From assembly GCA_034432655.1 (NCBI GenBank), contig DAOUBP010000112.1, forward strand, positions 1 to 31,316: DNA of 31,316 nucleotides. The letters are read 5' to 3'. The notes beneath the pieces were generated by a model. It was not told the DNA's origin. It made no database searches and saw only the letters and a program-made list of their open reading frames with translations. Of this stretch, positions 16,053-24,171 are shown piece by piece (position 1 is the stretch's first letter; each line of letters starts with the position of its first letter). The stretch is from DAOUBP01 sp034432655 (GTDB lineage: Bacteria; Chloroflexota; Anaerolineae; CG2-30-64-16). The position numbers were made by a program, and so were the translations under genes.

Positions 16053-16712
16053 CTACGCCTCTCCCGCCATCTCCTGATCCAACCGGTCAAAGAAAGCTAT
16101 CATGAACGCCCGGCGTTCAGCGGCGATGGCGCGCGCAGTTGCCGTGTAGAGCCGCTCGGGGATGCGATTCAACTTGAAAACGAATTCGTGGACCGGGGTG
16201 TAGTCACCGCCCAAAACCTTGGGGGCGATCACGGGATCGCCGCCCTCGGCGACAATGGCGCGCCACGGACGCCGCCAGAGCGCGGTGCCGCGCGCGCCGG
16301 CGTAAGCGAAAACGCGGGCGATACCGACAGCGCCGATGGCATCCAGCTTGTCCGCGTCGGACAGGCATTGCGCTTCCAGCGTGCGCGGCGGCGGATCAAC
16401 CCGAAAACGGTGCGCTTCGATCGCATGCGTAACCGCCTCCACGAACTCAGACGGTTGACCGGCGAGGATGCGTCGCGCCATTTCGGCCCCGCGCAGGTGA
16501 TGATCGTGCCGGCCGCTGCTCTCGGCCACGTCATGTAGCAGGGCCGCGGTCCGCACTACGGCCAGATCAGCGCCTTCGGCGGCTGCAATGCGCTCAGCCA
16601 GCGCCGTCACGCGCAGCACGTGGTCGAAATCGTGCCCGCCCCCGGCCTGTTCATACAGACGCCGCGCCACCTCGACGCTGATCACCTCCCCGGCCGCGCT
16701 CACTGTCCTCAC
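16053..16712 (-). CDS. HD-domain phosphohydrolase
   Basis: Protein of 219 residues of the HD superfamily of metal-dependent phosphohydrolases. The metal residues read H31 (FDHVLRV), H60-D61 (ALLHDVAE), probably H101, and D119/D121 (LSDADKLDAIGAVG). This arrangement is that of small HD proteins of unknown nucleotide or phosphate-ester substrate; no second catalytic domain is attached. The start is GTG 16712, forming GTGA with the preceding stop, and GGAGGG lies close upstream. It is the last gene of the GT2-flippase-HD operon, so a role in that lipid or glycan pathway is possible but unproven. Confidence 0.85.
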   Translation of the reverse strand: MRTVSAAGEVISVEVARRLYEQAGGGHDFDHVLRVTALAERIAAAEGADLAVVRTAALLHDVAESSGRHDHHLRGAEMARRILAGQPSEFVEAVTHAIEAHRFRVDPPPRTLEAQCLSDADKLDAIGAVGIARVFAYAGARGTALWRRPWRAIVAEGGDPVIAPKVLGGDYTPVHEFVFKLNRIPERLYTATARAIAAERRAFMIAFFDRLDQEMAGEA

Positions 16713-17677
16713 TTCCCTCCATTCCCCTCTTTCCCCTCACGCCCCTTCAGCCACAGAACCCCGCCCGGCAAGCTGGCAACCACTGCTACAGCATAGATCA
16801 ACAACGACACTGCCAGCGCATGATCGGCCGGCACGCCGGCCAGGCCGAAGAAAAACGGGTAGGCGGTCTGGCTGACCCCGATGCCGCCGATGGAGATGGG
16901 GATCATCAGCACCAGGGCGATCAAAGGGTTGAACAGGAAGATGGCGGCCAGGGGCATGTACCCCCCCATCGCCTGCGAAAGAAACCAGTTGACAAAGGTA
17001 GTGCACAAAATTCCCAGCAGGGCGATGCCGAACGCTGACGCCAGCGCAGCATAGCGGAACCGATAGGCGTTGAACGCAGCTGAGACGCGCTCCCACAGCG
17101 GCGCCAGGGGATTAAGCCAACGCCAGGCAAAAACACGGGCGATCAGCGCACGCAGCCGGCGGCTCAGCAACACCCCAAATCCCAGGGTGAGGCCCGCCAG
17201 CGCCACGATCGCCACCCACTCCACCTTCTCCAGCTCGCTGTGGCCTGTCAGGTTGACGGCGACGATGGCGGCCACCACTGCCGTGCTCAGGTAAGCGGTC
17301 AGCCCCACCACGCGATCTACGATCACCGACACCGCGGCATCGGCGGTGCGATCGGTGTAGCGGGCCAGCCCATACCCGCGCATCACGTCGCCGCCCACGT
17401 TGGCCGGCAAGAAGTTATTGAAGAAAAACCCGACAAAAAGAAACCGCAGCACAGCCGCCAAAGGCACCCGCACGCCCTGGGCGCGCAGCAGCACCTGCCA
17501 CTTGAAGCCGTTGATCACAATAGCTGTTACATAAAGCGCCAGGGCAGCCGCCACCAGCCCCAACCTCGCCGAGCTGAGCTGGGCCGCCACCTCGTCCAGA
17601 TTGGCGCGCGCCAGGGCCAGGGCAATCAGGCCCAGGCTGACCAAGATTTTGAGCAGGGTGGTGAATTGATCGCGCAC
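16709..17677 (-). CDS. LPG-synthase-TM-like integral membrane protein (UPF0104)
   Basis: Protein of 322 residues with about eight hydrophobic segments. It matches the lysylphosphatidylglycerol synthase membrane-domain family (UPF0104), with GFKWQVLLRAQG, FFNNFLPANVGGDVMRGY and IPISIGGIGVSQTAYPFFF. It lacks the soluble aminoacyl-transferase domain, so it may be a lipid or glycolipid flippase rather than an LPG synthase. The start GTG 17677 has AGGA seven bases upstream. The last residues (GREGKEGNGGK) come from a purine-rich short repeat that also holds the ribosome site of the HD gene. It is 30 bp after the GT2 gene. Confidence 0.85.
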   Translation of the reverse strand: MRDQFTTLLKILVSLGLIALALARANLDEVAAQLSSARLGLVAAALALYVTAIVINGFKWQVLLRAQGVRVPLAAVLRFLFVGFFFNNFLPANVGGDVMRGYGLARYTDRTADAAVSVIVDRVVGLTAYLSTAVVAAIVAVNLTGHSELEKVEWVAIVALAGLTLGFGVLLSRRLRALIARVFAWRWLNPLAPLWERVSAAFNAYRFRYAALASAFGIALLGILCTTFVNWFLSQAMGGYMPLAAIFLFNPLIALVLMIPISIGGIGVSQTAYPFFFGLAGVPADHALAVSLLIYAVAVVASLPGGVLWLKGREGKEGNGGK

Positions 17678-17707
17678 GAAAAAATCCTGTTGCGGAGGGA
17701 TCGGAAT

Positions 17708-18673
17708 CTAACTTCGGCGGGCAATCGCAGCCGGGCGCACATCGTCGGTAGCTGCAACCTGGGCGCGCTCCGCCTCGACGTCGGCCTTTTGCGACCAGGC
17801 CATGTCCCAAACTACATGACGTTCATGTTTGATCGCAAAATCGTACCAGCCGAGAAACCGGGCCCACAGCTCCAGAATCGCCAGCAAGAACAGGGTGGCC
17901 ACCAGTTTTATTGCGCCCCAGATCTCCTTCAGCGCGATTTTCGCGACCCGCGCGTTCTGGATGCTGGACACGGCGTAGCCGTATTTGGCCTTGAGATAGA
18001 GGTGACCGGCGTGGTTGCGCCGACGCTGGCGGATGAAATCTTGCACCGTCGTAGGGCCGGTGTTGTACACCACGGCATCGGGCGCATAGCGCACCTGCAT
18101 GCCGCGCTTGATCACCAACGCCTCCACGAAAGCCTCGTCCATAGCCACGTCGGGCGGCAGCCGGTCGAACACCTTGCGGAACGCGATCATCTCGCCCAGC
18201 CGGGGGATCTCAAGACACAGCTGATGCTCCAGACGCAGACGGATATGGGTGAAGAGTCCCACCAGGTGATCGGGCGTGTTGACCGGCACCTTGTGCGCGC
18301 CGGTCATGCCCACCTTCGGATCGGCGAACATACGCACCAGGTGCTCCACCGCATCTTCGTGAGGCAAGGTGTCGCCGCTCTCCAACACGCAGATCTCCTC
18401 GCGCGCGTGGGCCAGGAAAAGGTTGATCGCCGCGGTCTTGCCCTCGCGTCGGGGCTGCACCAAAAGCTTGATCCGGGGATCCTTCTCCAGGTAGGACTCT
18501 ACGATCGGCACGGTGTTGTCGGTGCAACCACTGGCAACGACGATGATCTCGGTGATCTCGACTTCATGCAGGTGCTGGGCCAACAACGCGTCCAGCAGGC
18601 GGCCGATGTTTGCCTCTTCGTTGTAAGCAGTTACGCCGACGCTACAACGCAGGCGTGGCTTCTGATGGTCCAA
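17708..18673 (-). CDS. GT2-family glycosyltransferase
   Basis: Protein of 321 residues with the GT-A fold of GT2: SVGVTAYNEEANIGRLLDAL, IIVVASGCTDNT, GKTAAINLFL and the metal-binding ESGDTLP. The acceptor-side RQRRRNHAGHLYLK resembles the Q-x-x-R-R-W motif of processive enzymes. A hydrophobic segment near the C-terminus (LVATLFLLAILELW) suggests membrane association. I place the start at TTG 18673 because GGAGG lies seven bases upstream and the protein then begins just before the first strand. The longer frame from ATG 18745 lacks a ribosome site. It leads the operon with the flippase-like and HD genes. Confidence 0.87.
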   Translation of the reverse strand: MDHQKPRLRCSVGVTAYNEEANIGRLLDALLAQHLHEVEITEIIVVASGCTDNTVPIVESYLEKDPRIKLLVQPRREGKTAAINLFLAHAREEICVLESGDTLPHEDAVEHLVRMFADPKVGMTGAHKVPVNTPDHLVGLFTHIRLRLEHQLCLEIPRLGEMIAFRKVFDRLPPDVAMDEAFVEALVIKRGMQVRYAPDAVVYNTGPTTVQDFIRQRRRNHAGHLYLKAKYGYAVSSIQNARVAKIALKEIWGAIKLVATLFLLAILELWARFLGWYDFAIKHERHVVWDMAWSQKADVEAERAQVAATDDVRPAAIARRS

Positions 18674-18780
18674 CCGATGGCCTCCAGAAAGAAACGTAAC
18701 GCGGAGTTCATTCCGCAACCTGACATTTGCGCGTTCGACGCGCATGTCGCAAAGTATACTTATGAAACAAGCCGCGCGCC

Positions 18781-18810
18781 ATTATACCAGGACAGGCAGG
18801 GATAGCCTAA
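18781..18810 (-). promoter_or_regulatory. Promoter of the GT2 operon
   Basis: On the minus strand, TTAGGC (18810-18805), 18-base spacer, perfect TATAAT (18786-18781). It lies between the HAD gene stop and GT2, leaving a leader of about 100 bases. Confidence 0.55.
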
Positions 18811-18814
18811 TCGC

Positions 18815-19954
18815 TCAATCGGGGAGCAAATCCGCGATGCTTTGTCCCACGATGTGCGTGGCAACCCGGTGGAGGGGCAGATAGCCCTGTGCGGCCAGGG
18901 CTGCTGCAGGAGCGCTCGCCTCGTCGGGCTTGTCGGACGAGGCGAGGAGCAGACAACCACGCCCCTTCAACCATTGCACAACTTCATACACCTCGCGTGT
19001 GATGCAAATCTCCTCCATCAGGAACCTGGCCAGAGGCGCATCAGCAGGCAGGTGTCCCATCCGGTGCACGGTCTCAAAGTACTCTTGCCGGCGAAAAGCC
19101 TTGAACGGAGTCTGGTCGCCCCGACGCACCCGGCCATAGATTTCGTCATGCAACGCCACCAGGCCGGGGACGGTCAGGCTGTCCCGCTGCGCCTCGATCC
19201 AGGCCATGAAATCCAGAAAACCGGTCAGGCGGCCCTGGGCCAGATCATCCTGGAGCCCTGTCAATGTGCCGACACCGGCGCTGAGCATCAGACAGACATA
19301 GGCCACAATGTCCTGGTTGTCGCCGGTAAAGACATGATAGCGGGGGGTGTTCACTTCGGCGTAGATCCGACGAAACCTGCTCAGGTCGAAGGCGGTCCCC
19401 AAGACTTCGGCAGCGGTGGCCTCAATGGCTGCCAGGCGCGCCCGGTCAATGACGCTGTCGTTGCGGCCGCGCGCCCCCAGCAAGGTTTTGTCAACATCCA
19501 CCACCACGGCTGTTCGGGCATCCAACCATGCACCCTGGCTCTGGACCCAGCTCAAGAACTCGGCGATCGCGCTCCAGCGGTTCGCCTGATAGAGGCCGTT
19601 CTTTTCCGAGACAGACAGTTCCTCATCCTTTTCGGAGCCGATAAAACACCACCCGCGCCAACGGGTCCACTCCCGCAGGTTGTTGAATGCGCTGCCGTCG
19701 CTCAGCATGGTATCGCCCAGGTAGAGGATCTCCTGAAGGGGCTGGCCGGGGTTGCGGAGCGCCTGGGCGCGGGTCAGCAGCCATGCCAGCGCACGCGCGT
19801 AGTCCGGCTCTAATTTGCGCGGCGGGATCGGGCTGGCCAGGCCCATCGCAGCATACGCCTCAGCATAACGCGGCAGGCGTTCATCGGCCATATCCAGGTT
19901 GCGATAGACCACCAGGTCGCCGCAAAGATCAAAGATAGAGGATTTTGTGAGCAT
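18815..19954 (-). CDS. Double HAD-like protein of unknown function
   Basis: Protein of 379 residues. Two HAD-type motif sets are visible. In the first half, SSIFDLCGDLVVY (D9, D13) looks like a HAD motif I with its second Asp replaced by Cys, and LYLGDTMLSDG (D81, D86) looks like motif IV. In the second half, AVVVDVDKTLLGARGRND (D153, D155) is a good motif I and LLLASSDKPDEAS near the end resembles motif II. So the first domain may be degenerate and the second active; substrate unknown. No ribosome site precedes ATG 19954, because the upstream bases belong to a heptamer repeat. It follows asd on the same strand and may be the last gene of the threonine operon. Confidence 0.65.
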   Translation of the reverse strand: MLTKSSIFDLCGDLVVYRNLDMADERLPRYAEAYAAMGLASPIPPRKLEPDYARALAWLLTRAQALRNPGQPLQEILYLGDTMLSDGSAFNNLREWTRWRGWCFIGSEKDEELSVSEKNGLYQANRWSAIAEFLSWVQSQGAWLDARTAVVVDVDKTLLGARGRNDSVIDRARLAAIEATAAEVLGTAFDLSRFRRIYAEVNTPRYHVFTGDNQDIVAYVCLMLSAGVGTLTGLQDDLAQGRLTGFLDFMAWIEAQRDSLTVPGLVALHDEIYGRVRRGDQTPFKAFRRQEYFETVHRMGHLPADAPLARFLMEEICITREVYEVVQWLKGRGCLLLASSDKPDEASAPAAALAAQGYLPLHRVATHIVGQSIADLLPD

Positions 19955-19965
19955 GGTTTTTGTCC

Positions 19966-20023
19966 GTATTGCGTATTGCGTACTGCGTACTGCGTGATTC
20001 GCCGATTCGCCATCCGCCGATCC
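19966..20023. repeat. Heptamer repeats between asd and the HAD gene
   Basis: Runs of ATTGCGT/ACTGCGT followed by GATTCGCC/GATCCG-type units, immediately after the asd stop. The tract is in reverse orientation to the one at 16017. Confidence 0.8.
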
Positions 20024-20024
20024 G

Positions 20025-21086
20025 TCACACGTATCCCTTCGCCACCAACAGCTCTGCGTTCAGGATCGAGCCGCCCGCGGCGCCGCGGATGGTGTTGTGG
20101 CCCAGCACGATGAATTTGTAGTCCAGGAGCGGATCGGGGCGCAGCCGGCCCACGCACGTGGCCATCCCTTTGCCGGCCAGCCGATCCAGCCTGGGCTGCG
20201 GCCGATCCCTCTCCTGAAACAGGATGATCGCCGGATCGGGGGCAGTGGGCAGTCCCAGGCGTTGTGGCTCGCCCCGGTAGGACGTCAACGCCTCGGCCAC
20301 CTGTTCCAGCCCGGCAGGCCGGCGCAACTTGACGCTGACCGCCTCCAGGTGGCCGTTGCGCACCGCCACCCGGTTGCATTGGGCGCTGACGGTGAAATCT
20401 GCGAACTGAATCTCGTCGCCGGCCAGCGTCCCCAGCAGCTTGCGGGGCTCCAGCTCGACTTTTTCCTCCTCGCCGCCGATATAGGGGATGACGTTGTCCA
20501 GGATGTCCATCGCCGAGACGCCCGGATACCCTGCACCGGAGATAGCCTGCATGCTGACCACGTTCACAGCTTGCAGGCCGAACGCGTCATGCAACGGTTT
20601 GAGCGCGCACACCAGGTGCGTGGTGGTGCAGTTGGGGTTGGTGACGATGAAGCCCGCCCAGCCGCGCCTGGCCTGCTGAAACCGGATCAATGCCGCGTGC
20701 TCCGGGTTTACGTCGGGGATCAGCAGCGGCACATCCGGGTCCATGCGATGCGCCGAGGCGTTGGAGCAGACCCCGTAACCGGCAGCGGCCAGCGTTTCCT
20801 CCACTTCCCGCGCGCTTTCGCCCGGCAACGCCGAGAAGAGGAGCCTCACCTCAGGGCCGATGACGTCCGGCTGGGTGGGCAAGAGGGTCAGGTCGGCAAC
20901 TGGGGCAGGCATCCCGCCCCTCAGCAGCCACTTCGCAGCGTCTCCGTAACGCTTGCCGACCGAGCGATCAGACGCCGTCAACACGCTGATCTCGAACCAG
21001 GGATGATCGGCCAGCATCTGCACAAACCGCTGGCCCACCGCGCCGGTTGCGCCGAGAACGCCAACTTTGACCTTGGTAGATGCCAT
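20025..21086 (-). CDS. asd: Aspartate-semialdehyde dehydrogenase
   Basis: Protein of 353 residues making L-aspartate 4-semialdehyde from aspartyl phosphate with NADPH. The nucleotide loop is GVLGATGAVGQRF (9-21). The active-site cysteine is C153 in TNPNCTTTH and the likely general base H246 in NGHLEAV. The NPNCTTTH form and overall sequence are of the archaeal/fungal type rather than the enterobacterial one. GGAG lies ten bases before the ATG. It follows hom by 84 bp and completes, with lysC and hom, the path from aspartate to homoserine. Confidence 0.94.
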   Translation of the reverse strand: MASTKVKVGVLGATGAVGQRFVQMLADHPWFEISVLTASDRSVGKRYGDAAKWLLRGGMPAPVADLTLLPTQPDVIGPEVRLLFSALPGESAREVEETLAAAGYGVCSNASAHRMDPDVPLLIPDVNPEHAALIRFQQARRGWAGFIVTNPNCTTTHLVCALKPLHDAFGLQAVNVVSMQAISGAGYPGVSAMDILDNVIPYIGGEEEKVELEPRKLLGTLAGDEIQFADFTVSAQCNRVAVRNGHLEAVSVKLRRPAGLEQVAEALTSYRGEPQRLGLPTAPDPAIILFQERDRPQPRLDRLAGKGMATCVGRLRPDPLLDYKFIVLGHNTIRGAAGGSILNAELLVAKGYV

Positions 21087-21169
21087 TTGTCATACACTCC
21101 TAACCCGAAATACGAAGGTTTTCACCTGCAAGAGCCCTGGGGCGGCCAGCGCCGGATGTGGCATCTGCC

Positions 21170-22255
21170 TTATGCTGCGCGACCGCACCCCGCCAGCGCT
21201 ACCACATCCGCATGCACCCCTGCCGCGGCCGCGTCCACCCCCGCCCCGCGGCCTTGTAGCACCAACGGCGTGTCGGGGTAGTAACGGGTATGAAACGCAA
21301 CCAGGTTATCGTTGCCGCGCAGCTGCCCCAGCGCGGAATCGGCGGGAACCGGTTGCAAGCCGACTGTAACATGACCGGCGGCCAGTTCGGCGATATAGCG
21401 CAGCACCTGGCCCCGGCTGGCCGCCTCTGCCACCTGCTCAACGAAACTGACGTCCAGCTGCGGCAAGCGTTCCAGGCACTCGTCCAGCGACAGGCCGGCA
21501 TAGTCCGGCGGCAGCAATCCGGTTACCCGAACATCGCTCAACTCCAGCCGCCAGCCCAGGGTGCGCGCCAGGATGAGCGCCTTGCGGGCCACGTCCATGC
21601 CGCCCAGGTCAATCCGCGGGTCAGGCTCGGTATAGCCACGGGCCATTGCTTCGGCCACCAGGGCCGAAAAAGGCCGGCCGGCCTGCAGCCCGGTACACAA
21701 GAAACCCAACGTGCCGCTGAGCGCGCCGCGCACGACATCTACCCGATCCGCTGCGCGCATCAACGCCTGCGCCGTTGCGATCACCGGCACCGCGGAACCT
21801 ACAGTGGATTCGTAACCCAGCCGACCGCCCGCAGTAAGACGATCAAATGTGGCCTGGGGGCCGGCCAACGGCACCTTGTTGGCAGTAACGGCTTTGTAAC
21901 CACGCTGCAGCGCCAGTTCCAGGGCCGGCACCGTCGCGTCGGATGCCGTGACGTCCACCACGATGCAGCCGTCCTGGCCGGCCACATCCACGATCGCGCC
22001 AAGGTCGGTCTGTGGCGAGCCGTGTCGCGTCTCCGCAAAGGGCGTGCCGGCCGTCTTGGCGGCCAGTAGACTCTGCAGCACGTCGGCCGGGATGCCCTTT
22101 TCATCCACCACGGCGCCGTCGTGATCACACCAGGCGACAACAGGAAAGATCATCCCGTCGCGGGTCGCGTGCAGGTCGGCCGCGTCCAGCAACTGCAACA
22201 CCAGCGCCCGCCCCACCTTACCGGCGCCGAAGATAATCAAAGGGACACGTTTCAT
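21170..22255 (-). CDS. hom: Homoserine dehydrogenase
   Basis: Protein of 361 residues reducing aspartate semialdehyde to homoserine. It has the Rossmann loop IIFGAGKVGRALV, the GYKAVTANKVPLA stretch, ESTVGSAVPVI, GALSGTLGF and the catalytic region DPRIDLGGMDVARKALILAR (conserved Asp and Lys). There is no C-terminal ACT domain, so it is the short form without direct threonine feedback; control would rest on the T-box and on the aspartokinase. AGGAG lies six bases before ATG 22255. A heptamer-repeat tract separates it from lysC. Confidence 0.94.
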   Translation of the reverse strand: MKRVPLIIFGAGKVGRALVLQLLDAADLHATRDGMIFPVVAWCDHDGAVVDEKGIPADVLQSLLAAKTAGTPFAETRHGSPQTDLGAIVDVAGQDGCIVVDVTASDATVPALELALQRGYKAVTANKVPLAGPQATFDRLTAGGRLGYESTVGSAVPVIATAQALMRAADRVDVVRGALSGTLGFLCTGLQAGRPFSALVAEAMARGYTEPDPRIDLGGMDVARKALILARTLGWRLELSDVRVTGLLPPDYAGLSLDECLERLPQLDVSFVEQVAEAASRGQVLRYIAELAAGHVTVGLQPVPADSALGQLRGNDNLVAFHTRYYPDTPLVLQGRGAGVDAAAAGVHADVVALAGCGRAA

Positions 22256-22276
22256 GCATCACTCCTGGTCAGGTGA

Positions 22277-22360
22277 ATTGCATACAGCGTATTGCGTATT
22301 GCGTATGCGTGACTCATGATACGTGATTCGCCGGTTCGCTCATTCGCCGATTCGCCATTC
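22277..22360. repeat. Heptamer repeats between lysC and hom
   Basis: GCGTATT-type heptamers followed by GATTCGCC, GGTTCGCT and CATTCGCC units, ending just before the lysC stop. Same family and orientation as 19966-20023. Confidence 0.8.
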
Positions 22361-22362
22361 GC

Positions 22363-23763
22363 TCACCCGCCGAGACCGAACGCGTCGTGGATGTAGCGCA
22401 CCCCGGCATCGGCGTCGGGGGCAGCCAAAACCAGGGAGATGTTGGTCTCGGATGAGCCCTGCGCAACGGCGATCACGTTGATCCCATGTTGCCCCAACGC
22501 GCCGAAGAGGCGGGCGGCGATGCCGGGGGTACCGCGCATCCCTTCGCCCACCACAGCCACGATAACGATCTCGGGCTCGACGGTCACGCGGTCAATGAGG
22601 CGGCGGCGGATCTCATCTGCAAAGGTGTCTTCCAACCCGCGCGCGACGCGCCGCGCATCGGCCTCCGGCACCACAAAGCAAATGCTTTGTTCGGACGAAG
22701 CCTGAGAGATCATCAACACATTGGCCCCTTGCGCGGCCACTGCGGCGAAGGTGCGGGCCGCGATGCCCGGTACCCCCATCATGCCGCGGCCGGCCACGGT
22801 GACCAGCGCCAGGCCACGGATCACGGTGAGCGCCTTGACAGTGCCGCCATTACTGGTGTGGGCCACCACGCGGGTGCCGGGAAACGTCGGGTTGAACGTG
22901 TTACGCACACTGATAGGGATGCCGCGGTCAATGGCGGGCAACATCGTTTTCGGATGCAACACCTTGGCGCCGAAATAGGCCAGCTCGGCCGCCTCGCTGT
23001 AAGTCAGTTCGCGCACCGGCCGCGCAGTGGGCACGATGCGCGGATCGGCGGTGAGCACGCCGTCTACATCGGTCCAGATCTGGATTTCGTCTGCGTCCAG
23101 CGCCGCGCCCAGGATGGCGGCCGAATAGTCCGAGCCGCCGCGGCCCAGCACAGTGGGGACGCCGTCGGGCGTGGCCGCTACAAAGCCGGTGACCACCGGG
23201 ATGACTCCCTGCTCGATGAGCGGCAACAGCCGGCCCCGGGTCGCTGCGCGCGTGGCATCCATGTCGGGCGCAGCCGAGGCATAGTTGTCATCGGTCACGA
23301 TCAGCTCGCCGGCATCCACAAACTCAGCGCGCAAACCGCGTGCGCGCATAGCTGCGGCCAGGATGGGCGCCAGGAGCCGCTCTCCCAAGCCGGAGATCAC
23401 AGCCAGGCCACGGTCGGTAAGCTCGCCCAGGATGGCCACGGCCATGCAAAGGCGCTCGAACTCACGGATGCGTTCATCGGTTTGCGCTTGAATCAAGGCC
23501 AGTTCGTCCAGGTCGGGCACTAACGCCTCGGCTGCATCCCTGTGCCGCCCGATCAAAGTTTGCCGCGCGTCGCGATACTTCTGCCGGTCACCATGCGCGG
23601 CCGCCTTCGCCGAGTCAATCAAAAGGTCGGTAACCCCGCGCATCGCGGAGGTCACCACGACCAGGCGCGGATCCGCACGCAGCTGATCGGCCACGATGGC
23701 AGTTACCTGGGCAATGGCCCGAGCATCATTGACGGATGTCCCGCCGAATTTCATGATCTGCAT
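22363..23763 (-). CDS. lysC: Aspartokinase
   Basis: Protein of 466 residues that phosphorylates L-aspartate, the first step of the Lys/Thr/Met branch. It has the kinase start MKFGGTSVNDA (KFGGTSV at 5-11), VVTSAMRGVTD, GRGGSDYSAAILGAAL and IWTDVDGVLTADPR, then two ACT domains in the last third (GRGMMGVPGIAARTF and GEGMRGTPGIAARLF). It is the monofunctional, allosteric kind. GAGG lies seven bases before ATG 23763. The gene sits directly behind a T-box terminator, so its expression should rise when the cognate tRNA is uncharged. Symbol lysC is by similarity; the Thr-like T-box suggests service to threonine synthesis. Confidence 0.95.
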   Translation of the reverse strand: MQIMKFGGTSVNDARAIAQVTAIVADQLRADPRLVVVTSAMRGVTDLLIDSAKAAAHGDRQKYRDARQTLIGRHRDAAEALVPDLDELALIQAQTDERIREFERLCMAVAILGELTDRGLAVISGLGERLLAPILAAAMRARGLRAEFVDAGELIVTDDNYASAAPDMDATRAATRGRLLPLIEQGVIPVVTGFVAATPDGVPTVLGRGGSDYSAAILGAALDADEIQIWTDVDGVLTADPRIVPTARPVRELTYSEAAELAYFGAKVLHPKTMLPAIDRGIPISVRNTFNPTFPGTRVVAHTSNGGTVKALTVIRGLALVTVAGRGMMGVPGIAARTFAAVAAQGANVLMISQASSEQSICFVVPEADARRVARGLEDTFADEIRRRLIDRVTVEPEIVIVAVVGEGMRGTPGIAARLFGALGQHGINVIAVAQGSSETNISLVLAAPDADAGVRYIHDAFGLGG

Positions 23764-23788
23764 CGCTTACCTCACTTTCCGGATTAAC

Positions 23789-23820
23789 AAAAACGCCCCT
23801 CGCTTTTGGGGCGAAGGGCG
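23789..23820 (-). terminator. T-box intrinsic terminator
   Basis: On the minus strand, a 10-bp stem (arms 23820-23811 and 23803-23794, one G-U pair) with a seven-base loop, followed by TTTTT (23793-23789). The upstream arm overlaps the sequence that would pair in the antiterminator. Confidence 0.92.
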
Positions 23821-24067
23821 CCGCGGTTCCACCCAAATTACCTCAAGCGATCGGCCGTGAGGGCCGTTTTATCGCGAGGCATCTCAAAAGCTGCTAACGG
23901 AGCAACCCGGAACGCCATACTCTGCGCCGTGATTTGAGGCGTTCACTCCCGGGGGGTTTTCAGCGGACGTCAGCGAAGCAGGCTCGCAGCCGGTGACCTG
24001 CTCTTTCTGGCACTGCGGTGGACGCTTACTCGTCCCGGTCAACGTTTTAGATCTTCGCAAAAACGTG
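23789..24067 (-). promoter_or_regulatory. T-box leader, probably tRNA-Thr responsive
   Basis: A leader of about 280 bases ahead of lysC. The T-box core GGGTGGAACCGCGG lies at 23834-23821, directly before the terminator. Stem I can be drawn with CCGGG (24038-24034) pairing CCCGG (23953-23949), the AGTA bulge at 24030-24027, and GAAA followed by the specifier ACC at 23957-23955, one base before the lower stem, as in glyQS. Stem III is GCGAT/ATCGC around GGCC/GGCC (about 23875-23850). ACC is a threonine codon, which fits lysC, hom and asd. Uncharged tRNA-Thr would favour the antiterminator. The variable T-box base is A, expecting a U discriminator. Confidence 0.9.
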
Positions 24068-24073
24068 GAGGAG

Positions 24074-24101
24074 ATTATACCCGGCCTGAACGCTCTGTCA
24101 A
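24074..24101 (-). promoter_or_regulatory. Promoter of the T-box / lysC operon
   Basis: On the minus strand, perfect TTGACA (24101-24096), 16-base spacer, perfect TATAAT (24079-24074). Predicted start near 24067. Confidence 0.88.
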
Positions 24102-24136
24102 ATCGCTGCTGAAGGGCCTCGGGGGCCTTTCTCGCC

Positions 24137-24165
24137 TTGACATTTGCTAACCGGTTCGTTATAAT
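24137..24165 (+). promoter_or_regulatory. Promoter of the liv operon
   Basis: Perfect TTGACA (24137-24142), 17-base spacer, perfect TATAAT (24160-24165). Predicted start near 24172. It diverges from the lysC promoter, with 35 bp between the two -35 boxes. Confidence 0.9.
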
Positions 24166-24171
24166 GCCGTC

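Noticed and set aside
17240..18805. Plus-strand frame of 521 codons
   Set aside because: It runs antisense over the flippase-like and GT2 genes, has no recognisable domain, and reflects G+C-rich codon use on the other strand.
18815..19954. Circularly permuted HAD enzyme (motif IV before motif I)
   Set aside because: A motif-I-like FDLCGDL at residues 8-14 makes two tandem HAD-like domains the simpler reading.
20097..23523. Long plus-strand frames across asd, hom and lysC
   Set aside because: Antisense shadows of three well-identified enzymes.
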